Of a DNA stretch of 5,462 nucleotides, positions 1 through 5,437 are shown one piece after another. Location: contig JBBQUP010000144.1 in NCBI GenBank assembly GCA_038212305.1, positions 1-5,462 on the forward strand, in the 5' to 3' direction. The notes under the pieces are model-generated. The model did no database searches, was not told the DNA's origin, and saw only the letters and a program-made list of their open reading frames with translations. Numbering within the stretch: the first letter of the stretch is position 1; each line of letters begins with the position of its first letter. The stretch comes from JBBQUP01 sp038212305 (lineage in GTDB: Bacteria; Bacteroidota; Bacteroidia; Bacteroidales; Marinilabiliaceae). The translations under genes and the position numbers were made by a program.

Positions 1-1
1 C

Positions 2-103
2 GTTTCTGGATTAGTAGACAAAATTCAAGAAGGTGATGCCGTTGAATTTGAATTAAAAGAAGGTAAAAAAGGATTGAACGCAGTAAATGTCAAAATAGTT
101 TAA
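2..103 (+). CDS. Cold-shock-domain protein, C-terminal 33 residues (5' end outside window)
   Basis: Only the end of the gene is present. The frame starting at base 2 reads VSGLVDKIQEGDAVEFELKE, then GKKGLNAVNVKIV, then TAA. This matches the second half of a cold-shock domain: the loop before strand 4, the acidic strand with EGD.VEFE, and the closing strand KKGLNAVNV in which the G(L/P)xAxNV pattern is diagnostic. Members of this family are small OB-fold proteins of about 63-70 residues that bind single-stranded RNA or DNA and act as RNA chaperones in the cytoplasm. The RNA-binding RNP1 and RNP2 motifs would lie upstream of the window, so I cannot check them. The gene ends in a strong terminator 26 bases later and appears to be a separate transcription unit. 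Identification as a Csp-family protein is firm; the paralogue is unknown. Confidence 0.88.
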   Translation, partial: VSGLVDKIQEGDAVEFELKEGKKGLNAVNVKIV

Positions 104-129
104 TATTATTTAGAACTTTTTTATCCGGG

Positions 130-159
130 AAAAGCCTATCACTAAATGATAGGCTTTTT
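130..159 (+). terminator. Rho-independent terminator of the cold-shock gene
   Basis: A perfect 11-bp stem, AAAAGCCTATC (130-140) with GATAGGCTTTT (148-158), encloses a 7-base loop (ACTAAAT) and runs into a T tract (155-159, then CTTT). It lies 26 bases after the cold-shock stop codon. The A tract on the left arm mirrors the T tract, so it could also work in the other direction, although no minus-strand gene is visible. Confidence 0.9.
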
Positions 160-202
160 CTTTGGAAAAAATTTATAGAATAGGTGGCGTAATGTTTTTA
201 TC

Positions 203-718
203 ATGAGCAAATTCGATTTTAGTGAATATCTTATTTATAGAGATAGTATAGATAAACAAGTGTTATTGCTTGTAGATGAACATCATAATCACATGACTTG
301 TCATAAGGGGTGCGACAGTTGTTGTTTTGCTTTTAGTGTGTTTCCAGTTGAGTTTTATGCAATCGCTCAGGCTACTGGCTTAACCGATTCAGGTCTATCT
401 CTCGAAACCTCCGGTGAATTAGTTAAATGTGCTCATTTAAAGGATCATGCTTGTACCATATATATAAATCGTCCTTTAATTTGTCGAACTCATGGGTTGC
501 CACTGTTAAACATGAATGAGAGTGGCGAGGAGTGGGAGCTCAATGTGTGCGAATTGAATTTTACTACATTCGACGGTGACGATTTCGAGGAAGATAATGT
601 ATTTGTCCAGGATACAATGAACTCAGAATTGTATCAATTAAACAAACGTTTTTTAGAAGCTAATCCACATATCAATATGTCTGAAGGAGAGTTGATTTTA
701 TTGTCTAGATTAAAGTAA
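203..718 (+). CDS. YkgJ-type cysteine-cluster protein (CxxCxxCC family)
   Basis: This is a 171-residue soluble protein with no signal peptide. It carries the cysteine pattern of the YkgJ/CxxCxxCC family (Pfam PF03692): C33, C37, C40 and C41 in CHKGCDSCC, followed by C76, C84 and C94 in the block CAHLKDHACTIYINRPLICR, with a further C116. The family signature 'C.iY..RP..CR' is well preserved. These cysteines are thought to bind zinc or an iron-sulfur cluster; the biochemical role of most members is unknown, so I assign none. The acidic C-terminal part (residues about 119-132) is variable in the family. The start at 203 is the only ATG that gives this frame before the cluster; the ATG at 192 is in another frame and stops at once. 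The gene has only 43 bases between it and the preceding terminator and no obvious TAnnTTTG box, so it may depend on read-through or an atypical promoter. Confidence 0.85.
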   Translation: MSKFDFSEYLIYRDSIDKQVLLLVDEHHNHMTCHKGCDSCCFAFSVFPVEFYAIAQATGLTDSGLSLETSGELVKCAHLKDHACTIYINRPLICRTHGLPLLNMNESGEEWELNVCELNFTTFDGDDFEEDNVFVQDTMNSELYQLNKRFLEANPHINMSEGELILLSRLK

Positions 719-720
719 TC

Positions 721-742
721 ATTTAATTAAATTTTTTTTTTT
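721..742 (+). terminator. Possible weak terminator: AT palindrome plus T11 tract
   Basis: Directly after the YkgJ-type stop codon there is a perfect 12-bp palindrome, ATTTAATTAAAT (721-732), running into eleven consecutive T residues (732-742). An RNA hairpin here would have only about four A-U pairs, so termination would be inefficient if it occurs. The tract could also act as an AT-rich promoter upstream element for the aminotransferase gene. The rest of 743-886 holds no perfect TAnnTTTG box and no leader peptide rich in Leu, Ile or Val codons. Confidence 0.25.
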
Positions 743-886
743 GGAGCAAAACAAGTTTATGATTAACAATTCTAAAAAATCCTAAATATTTTCAAAAAGT
801 CGCATTTTGTGTGTGTTATCATTATCTTTTTAAGTAATTAGTCGTATTTTTAGGGCTGAAGTAAATGAATTAATAGTTAAGCAGCC

Positions 887-1909
887 ATGACGGATTCTAT
901 CGACTGGGGAAATTTAACGTTCAGTTATCAAAAAACTGACTATAACGTGCGTTGTTACAATCGTAACGGTGTTTGGGGGGAGTTAGAAACTAATTCGTCC
1001 GAGTTTATCAATATTCACATGGCCGCAACCGGTTTGCACTATGGGCAAGAAGCTTTCGAAGGGCTGAAAGCATTTAAGGGAAAAGATGGTAAAGTGCGTA
1101 TTTTCCGCATCAATGAAAATGCGAATCGCATGTACAATACCGCTACTGGTATTATGATGGCCGAAGTTCCTCCCAAATTGTTTGAAGAAGCGGTAATTAA
1201 AGCGGTTAATTTAAATCGTCGTTGGGTTCCTCCTTACGAGTCGGGAGCGTCGTTGTACATTCGTCCACTATTAATTGGCACTGGACCAAAAGTGGGGGTT
1301 AAGCCATCTGATGAGTTTCTGTTTTTAATATTTGTAACACCAGTAGGGCCTTACTTTAAAACGGGGTTTACTCCTACCGATATGATGATTACCCGTCAGT
1401 TTGATAGAGCCGCACCACTTGGTACAGGAAATATTAAAGTTGGAGGTAACTATGCAGCCAGTTTACGTGCTGGCGACATGGCTCATGAAAAAGGGTATTC
1501 GGCTGTTTTGTATCTCGATAGTCGCGAAAAAAAGTACATCGACGAGTGTGGACCTGCTAACTTTTTTGGTATTAAGAACAATACTTACATCACACCTGAT
1601 TCAAAATCGATTTTACCCTCTATTACCAACAAAAGCTTAATTCAATTGGCTGGTGACATAGGTTTAAAAGTTGAACGACGACCAATTCTCTTAGAAGAGC
1701 TTGAAACGTTTGAAGAAGCAGGTGCTTGTGGAACTGCCGCAGTCATCAGCCCAATCAGGCAAATTGATGATATTGATACTGGTAAGAGCTATGTGTTTAG
1801 CAAAGATGGTAAACCAGGCGTAATATGCGAAAAACTTTATCGTAAAATACGAGCCATACAATATGGCGATGAACCCGATAAATATGGTTGGGTTACGGTA
1901 CTAGATTAA
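887..1909 (+). CDS. ilvE: Branched-chain amino acid aminotransferase (EC 2.6.1.42), fold-type IV PLP enzyme
   Basis: This 340-residue cytoplasmic enzyme transfers the amino group between glutamate and the 2-oxo acids of leucine, isoleucine and valine; it is the last step of their synthesis and the first step of their breakdown. Class IV landmarks appear in order: GLHYGQEAFEGLKAFKG (49-65), RIFRINENANRM (71-82), the PLP lysine K184 in NIKVGGNYAAS, the glutamate that contacts the PLP ring nitrogen, E220, in DECGPANFFG, and the phosphate-binding ACGTAAVISPI (280-290). The length of about 340 and the KVGGNYA context fit the longer eukaryote-like BCAT group (BCAT_beta type) rather than the roughly 305-residue E. 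coli-type enzyme. The ATG at 887 is preceded by an A/T-rich stretch with no clear Shine-Dalgarno sequence, as is usual in Bacteroidota. The gene stands alone, with its own terminator and no ilv/leu neighbours in view. D-amino acid or aminodeoxychorismate enzymes share the fold but not this length and motif set. Confidence 0.95.
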   Translation: MTDSIDWGNLTFSYQKTDYNVRCYNRNGVWGELETNSSEFINIHMAATGLHYGQEAFEGLKAFKGKDGKVRIFRINENANRMYNTATGIMMAEVPPKLFEEAVIKAVNLNRRWVPPYESGASLYIRPLLIGTGPKVGVKPSDEFLFLIFVTPVGPYFKTGFTPTDMMITRQFDRAAPLGTGNIKVGGNYAASLRAGDMAHEKGYSAVLYLDSREKKYIDECGPANFFGIKNNTYITPDSKSILPSITNKSLIQLAGDIGLKVERRPILLEELETFEEAGACGTAAVISPIRQIDDIDTGKSYVFSKDGKPGVICEKLYRKIRAIQYGDEPDKYGWVTVLD

Positions 1910-1915
1910 AAATAT

Positions 1916-1951
1916 AAAAACCCCATTTCGATTTAATTTGATGGGGTTTTT
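1916..1951 (+). terminator. Rho-independent terminator of ilvE
   Basis: A perfect 11-bp stem, AAAAACCCCAT (1916-1926) with ATGGGGTTTTT (1941-1951), spans a 14-base loop and ends in a T tract. It begins seven bases after the aminotransferase stop codon. It separates ilvE from the two-component operon that follows. Confidence 0.9.
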
Positions 1952-2065
1952 ACTTTAAAGTAAGTATTAAGATACACTGTTTAGACTTAAGGAATCAATG
2001 TTTAATGATCGCATGCTATTTTTGTCTCCGTTAGCAATCTGGTTGATAACTTTTTAGTATTACTA

Positions 2066-2096
2066 TTGATATTAAACTATTATGTACCTACTTTTG
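2066..2096 (+). promoter_or_regulatory. Bacteroidota-type housekeeping promoter of the kinase/regulator operon
   Basis: TTG at 2066-2068 (the -33 element) is followed after 20 bp by TACTTTTG at 2089-2096, a perfect match to the TAnnTTTG -7 box described for the primary sigma factor of Bacteroides and Flavobacterium. Transcription would start near 2102-2104, leaving a 5' leader of about 28 bases before the kinase ATG at 2131. A second perfect TAnnTTTG (TATTTTTG, 2017-2024) lies upstream but has no TTG at the right distance. The promoter is framed by small palindromes that could be operators: TAGTA-T-TACTA (2055-2065), abutting the -33 TTG, and TGTACC/GGTACA (2083-2088 and 2114-2119), around the -7 box. 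Confidence 0.65.
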
Positions 2097-2130
2097 CCTG
2101 ATTATCATATTTTGGTACAGAACTTGAATC

Positions 2131-4155
2131 ATGGGATTTAAAAGTATATCCGTAAATAGTAAAAATTCAATAACTAAAAGATATTGTTTCGCGGAATCTC
2201 CATCTCAACTTATTCTTGGTGTTATCCTTGTATTCGTTATCTTTTTTTCATCATGCCAAAAAAAGGAACCAATTGCCGTTATTTCAGCAAATGGGACTGA
2301 TAGTGTTATAGTTGAAAATTTAATTATTCAATCGGAAGAAGAGTTCCGGAGAAATCAAAAGAACTCGGAGGTTTTTGATCAATATTTAAAAGAAGCTGAA
2401 GCGATAGCAACCAAGCATACATTTTACAAATCGCTTTGTCGTATTTATGTCCTTATTGGTAAGCGATACCGAAATCGATCTAATTATACCGATGCCATTA
2501 AGTATCATCAATTGGCTTTAGAGTTGTCGAATAACATAAACGATACTGTGTTATTAGCTGAATTGTACAATCAAACCGGTGTTGTATATCGACGTATCGA
2601 CGAAAATGCTTTGGCCATTGACATGCATTTAAAGGCAATGAATTTCGCCGAACAGACAAAGGATACTTTTAACATCAGTGTTGCTTTGAATGGCATTGGA
2701 AACGTTAATCTGGGGTTTGGCAAGTATCATTCAGCAATCGAGTATTTTAAGAAATCAATGGCTTTGTCGAAAAACAGCAAAAATATGTTAGGCATAGCCA
2801 TTAATACTAACAATATTGGCGAAGCTTATTTGCAAATGGGAAAAGCAGATACGGCTTTGGTCTATTTTTTACAATCATTGGATTACAATATCTCCATCAG
2901 CTCTCGATTGGGGCAATCCATCTGTTATAACAGCATTAGCGATGCTTATTTGGCAATGGGTAAGCCTACTATTGCCCTCGATTTTGCAATAAAATCGTTA
3001 AGAATTAATCGCGAATTAGGAGATTTAATTTATGTTGCGGTTAGTTTAGCGCGAGTAGGAAAAACATACTATATGCTTGGCGATTATACAAAAGCATTGA
3101 GCTTTTTGAATGAAGGTTTGCAACTTGCCATAAGAATTGATTCTAAATTTCAGGCCGAAGAGTGCTCAGGCCTTATGTCTAAAGTTTATGATGCCCGCAA
3201 AAATTCATCTAAAGCATTAGAATACTATAAACTGCGATTTGCCTATAAAGACAGTTTGGTGAATGAAAAGAATCTTCATCATGTTTCGACATTGGAGGCT
3301 TTGTTTGAAGCCGAAAAAAAGCAAAAACGCATTGATGAATTAAATAGCAAAACAGAAACTCAGAAAAATGAAATTGCTCAACAAAAATTGACAATTACTG
3401 GCATATTATCAGTCATAATTATGGGGTTACTTTTGTTTATTGTTGTTATTAGGCAAAACAGATTGAAGAATCAGTTTCGAACACTTAAGCACAAGCAAAC
3501 ACTTCTAAGATCTCAAATGAATCCGCATTTTATTTTCAATGCCTTGAGCGCTATTCAGGTGTATATTTTAGAAAATGACATGGAACGATCGTCGAAATTT
3601 TTGGCAGATTTTGCTAAGTTAATGCGTCAAGTGCTTAAAAATAGCAATTTCGAGTACATTACGCTTCGCGAAGAGATTGACACGTTAAGCTATTACATTG
3701 AACTTCAGAAACTTCGATTTATTACACCTTTTGTTTATCATGTAGAGATCTCCTCTGATATTAATCAAGATAGCATATTAATTCCTCCAATGTTAATGCA
3801 ACCTTTTCTTGAAAATGCGATTGAACATGGTCTTAGGCCTTTGGGTGGAGATGGATTAATTTCGCTCAGATTTAAAGTAGTTGGAGAGCAATTAGTTGTT
3901 GAAGTGGATGACAATGGAATTGGTATTCATCAATCTAATCAGCATAAAAACAGCGATTTTAAACACGAGTCGATGGCCTTAAAAATTATCGATGAGCGAC
4001 TCGATATTATCCGAAAAGATATTGGAAAACCTGTAAAACTTGAAATTATTGATAAACAAATCAATCCTTTTTCGAAAGGAACTCTTGTTCAGATTTCACT
4101 TCCTTTAATCAAGAAGCCATCAAATAATACAAAATCCCATGGAAAACAAATGTAA
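2131..4155 (+). CDS. TPR-domain sensor histidine kinase, LytS/YehU-type (His_kinase PF06580)
   Basis: This 674-residue membrane sensor kinase has a hydrophobic segment (about 27-41) ending in a lipobox-like FFSSC (C42), suggesting export and perhaps lipid attachment. Residues about 100-372 form roughly seven tetratricopeptide repeats with a striking 40-residue period; equivalent positions near 141, 181, 221, 261 and 301 recur with G..Y...G....A...... patterns. A charged, probably coiled-coil stretch (375-420) leads to a transmembrane helix (about 421-440). The cytoplasmic part is the LytS-type module: phospho-acceptor H466 in QMNPHFIFNAL, an N-box PFLENAIEHGL (558-568), and the ATP-lid DDNGIGI (593-599), followed by HESMALKIIDERL (612-624). 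The TPR region is therefore predicted to be periplasmic, sensing a protein or peptide, with the signal passed through the coiled coil. The ligand is unknown. The gene overlaps the response regulator by 17 bp, the expected partner. The ATG at 2131 is the only start that keeps the export segment; the next in-frame ATG (residue 165) is inside the TPRs. Confidence 0.92.
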   Translation: MGFKSISVNSKNSITKRYCFAESPSQLILGVILVFVIFFSSCQKKEPIAVISANGTDSVIVENLIIQSEEEFRRNQKNSEVFDQYLKEAEAIATKHTFYKSLCRIYVLIGKRYRNRSNYTDAIKYHQLALELSNNINDTVLLAELYNQTGVVYRRIDENALAIDMHLKAMNFAEQTKDTFNISVALNGIGNVNLGFGKYHSAIEYFKKSMALSKNSKNMLGIAINTNNIGEAYLQMGKADTALVYFLQSLDYNISISSRLGQSICYNSISDAYLAMGKPTIALDFAIKSLRINRELGDLIYVAVSLARVGKTYYMLGDYTKALSFLNEGLQLAIRIDSKFQAEECSGLMSKVYDARKNSSKALEYYKLRFAYKDSLVNEKNLHHVSTLEALFEAEKKQKRIDELNSKTETQKNEIAQQKLTITGILSVIIMGLLLFIVVIRQNRLKNQFRTLKHKQTLLRSQMNPHFIFNALSAIQVYILENDMERSSKFLADFAKLMRQVLKNSNFEYITLREEIDTLSYYIELQKLRFITPFVYHVEISSDINQDSILIPPMLMQPFLENAIEHGLRPLGGDGLISLRFKVVGEQLVVEVDDNGIGIHQSNQHKNSDFKHESMALKIIDERLDIIRKDIGKPVKLEIIDKQINPFSKGTLVQISLPLIKKPSNNTKSHGKQM

Positions 4156-4876
4156 ACTAGTTGTGATTGAAGATGATGCGATGGTTCAAAAGATCATTTC
4201 GATTGTTGTTAAAGATCATTTTCCTGAAATAGATTTAGTGGGAACTGCTAGTTCTGTTGATGCGGGATATGAACTTATCACAACTCAGCAACCCAACTTA
4301 ATTATATCTGATATTAAATTAGTTGATGGAACTGCATTTGATATTTTAAATAGAATTGAGTCACCTGATTTTAAGATTATTTTTATTACAGCTTATCACG
4401 AGTATCATGTTGAAGCATTGAAGTTTGCCTCCATAGATTTTATTTTTAAACCATTTGATATTAGCGAGTTAGTAATGTCGATTGATAAAAATTTATTAGA
4501 GCTATCGGGAAGAAAAACTAATCATAAAGTTGCTGTTCAAACACTTATCGAAAATATTCATTCAAATCGGATGAAATTAGTACTTCAAGGAGATGTAAGT
4601 ACTATAGTTGTTAATCCACGCGAAATTTTATATGCGCGTTCGGAGACAATCGGCACCACTTTTTTCATGTTTAATAAAAGTTCTTTTTTTACTGATACCC
4701 CTTTACGTCGGTACGAAACTATTCTAAATCCTCATGGGTTTGTGCGATGTCATCCTTTGTATGTAGTGAACCGGTTGCATATTGATTTTATTGAGCCTAT
4801 CGAAGGTTTTATATCAATGAAAACCAGCGAAATTATACCTCTAGAACTCAGGCGTTACAATCAGTTTATTAAGTAG
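4139..4876 (+). CDS. LytTR-family response regulator, partner of the upstream kinase
   Basis: This 245-residue cytoplasmic transcription regulator has an N-terminal receiver domain (about 4-120) with the acidic pocket E11/D12/D13, phospho-acceptor D58 in LIISDIKL, T84 in FITAYHE and K104 in FKPFD, so all catalytic residues are present. A linker (about 121-140) leads to a LytTR DNA-binding domain (about 141-245), recognisable by YARSETIGTTFF, the FVRCHPLYVVN block (201-211; family pattern F.R.H.S..VN) and the terminal IPLELRRYNQF. LytTR proteins bind pairs of short direct repeats in promoter regions. The start codon lies inside the last codons of the kinase gene (17-bp overlap), implying translational coupling and a one-to-one pair. 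The stop codon TAG is unusual: its G appears to be the first base of an inserted element (4876-5184). Without the insert, the codon would be TAA, so the protein is intact. Confidence 0.93.
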   Translation: MENKCKLVVIEDDAMVQKIISIVVKDHFPEIDLVGTASSVDAGYELITTQQPNLIISDIKLVDGTAFDILNRIESPDFKIIFITAYHEYHVEALKFASIDFIFKPFDISELVMSIDKNLLELSGRKTNHKVAVQTLIENIHSNRMKLVLQGDVSTIVVNPREILYARSETIGTTFFMFNKSSFFTDTPLRRYETILNPHGFVRCHPLYVVNRLHIDFIEPIEGFISMKTSEIIPLELRRYNQFIK

Positions 4877-4889
4877 GTCTGCTGAAAAA
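4876..4889 (+). repeat. Left terminal inverted repeat of the MITE-like element
   Basis: GGTCTGCTGAAAAA pairs perfectly with 5170-5183. Compared with the other two ends in the window (GGGTCTGCTG form), this end lacks one G of the opening run. Its first base completes the TAG stop codon of the LytTR gene. Confidence 0.85.
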
Positions 4890-4913
4890 CTCAAACAGCT
4901 TTATTTTCTAATT

Positions 4914-5065
4914 TTCCCGTAGGGAATTAATATCAATAGAGAATCATGTGCGATAGATTATTTTGCCCGTATAGCATTAACATTCATGCATTTAGGTTAA
5001 TCCCCTCTGGGGAACAAATTATCTCAGCATTAATTCTCTATTGATATTTATCGCCTGACAGGGAA
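4914..5065. repeat. Long imperfect inverted repeat with nested small hairpins (REP/BIME-like)
   Basis: AATATCAATAGAGAAT (4929-4944) is the exact reverse complement of ATTCTCTATTGATATT (5033-5048), 88 bases apart. The similarity continues imperfectly outwards: TTCCC-GTA-GGGAA (4914-4926, itself a 5-bp hairpin with a triloop) faces the degraded CGCCTGACAGGGAA (5052-5065). Between the arms is another triloop hairpin, TCCCC-TCT-GGGGA (5001-5013). Two inverted units with short GC-rich palindromes resemble bacterial REP/BIME sequences moved by RAYT (IS200-like) transposases; this is an inference from shape only. A transcript would fold into one long stem. Confidence 0.6.
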
Positions 5066-5169
5066 TTTAAAATTTAATAAGCAAGGGGTTATGTAATATT
5101 TTCTCATTTCCCTTGTATTTGGCATCTATAAAAATCAAGTTATTTAATTGTAATAGAATGAAATAATAC

Positions 5170-5184
5170 TTTTTCAGCAGACCC
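5170..5184 (-). repeat. Right terminal inverted repeat of the MITE-like element
   Basis: TTTTTCAGCAGACCC is the mirror of the left end over 14 bases. It is followed at once by TA (5185-5186). Read on the minus strand it starts GGGTCTGCTGAAAAA, and its first ten bases are identical to the partial copy at the window's right edge. Confidence 0.85.
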
Positions 5185-5353
5185 TAATTATTAATTTCAC
5201 TCAAACAGCACTCCGCCGATAAGGAATTTTTTTGTTTTTATGCTTCGCAGCGTTCAGCATGATTAGTATGTTTGGATTATACTGTTTTAGACAAACCCCA
5301 CTCGCGCAGCGAAAGCGCGTAGGCTATGATGAAACGGCGAGCAGGAGAAGGCC

Positions 5354-5437
5354 ATGAGGGTAGTAGCATCGTTTCATCTTGATTTTTTGTTACTTTTTGT
5401 ATCAAGACAAAAAGTAAGAAGATTCAACTCGCACTAG
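5354..5437 (+). CDS. Possible 27-residue micro-ORF (LLLFVSRQKV type), probably part of the repeat
   Basis: ATG at 5354 opens a frame reading MRVVASFHLDFLLLFVSRQK, then VRRFNSH, then TAG. An AGGAG (5343-5347) sits six bases before the ATG, a better Shine-Dalgarno sequence than any real gene in this window has. The peptide has a short hydrophobic centre (DFLLLFV) followed by a basic tail (RQKVRR), like a tiny amphipathic or membrane peptide. I recall FVSRQKV-like peptides in many Bacteroidota hypothetical proteins, which fits either a translated small protein or an interspersed DNA repeat that annotators translate by chance. The coding sequence overlaps the 11-bp hairpin at 5390-5417, so conservation could reflect DNA or RNA structure. 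I favour the repeat explanation. Confidence 0.25.
   Translation: MRVVASFHLDFLLLFVSRQKVRRFNSH
5390..5417. repeat. Perfect 11-bp hairpin whose loop can pair with upstream sequence
   Basis: TTACTTTTTGT (5390-5400) and ACAAAAAGTAA (5407-5417) form a perfect stem with the 6-base loop ATCAAG (5401-5406). The loop is the exact complement of CTTGAT at 5378-5383, so a pseudoknot, or an alternative hairpin TCTTGAT/ATCAAGA (5377-5383 with 5401-5407), is possible. No T tract follows on either strand, so it is not a standard terminator. Confidence 0.7.

Larger units (their letters stand above)
4876..5184. mobile_element. MITE-like non-autonomous element, 309 bp, TA target duplication
   Basis: The ends are perfect 14-bp inverted repeats: GGTCTGCTGAAAAA (4876-4889) and TTTTTCAGCAGACC (5170-5183), with one more C at 5184. 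TA lies immediately outside both ends (4874-4875 and 5185-5186), which fits a TA target duplication as made by IS630/mariner-like and some IS5-group transposases. No transposase frame fits inside; the longest frame I see in it is 32 codons. Deleting the element and one TA joins AAG to TAATTATT, restoring a stop at the same codon of the response regulator. A separate 10-base copy of the end, GGGTCTGCTG, occurs at 5453-5462 and is also preceded by TA. The mobilising transposase is not in the window, so the family remains open. Confidence 0.75.

Noticed and set aside
759..785. Short leader frame upstream of ilvE (MINNSKKS) as an attenuation peptide
   Set aside because: It has no run of Leu, Ile or Val codons and no terminator/antiterminator pair follows it.
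1401..1640. 79-residue + strand frame inside the aminotransferase gene
   Set aside because: It lies wholly within the clearly coding IlvE frame and shows no recognisable motif, so it is a chance alternative-frame ORF.
3209..3394. 61-residue minus-strand frame inside the kinase gene
   Set aside because: It is antisense to well-conserved coding sequence, has no domain, and its composition looks like the reverse of coiled-coil codons.
4946..5044. 32-codon frame inside the MITE-like element (starts MCDRLFCPYS)
   Set aside because: It runs across the nested palindromes, has no Shine-Dalgarno sequence and no known motif; the DNA is better explained as a structured repeat.
5326..5382. 18-codon frame starting MMKRRAGEGH in the structured repeat
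   Set aside because: Short, with no supporting signal; it competes with the 5354 frame and overlaps the 9-bp stem arms.
5390..5417. Hairpin as an intrinsic terminator
   Set aside because: The stem is AT-rich and no T tract follows on either strand.
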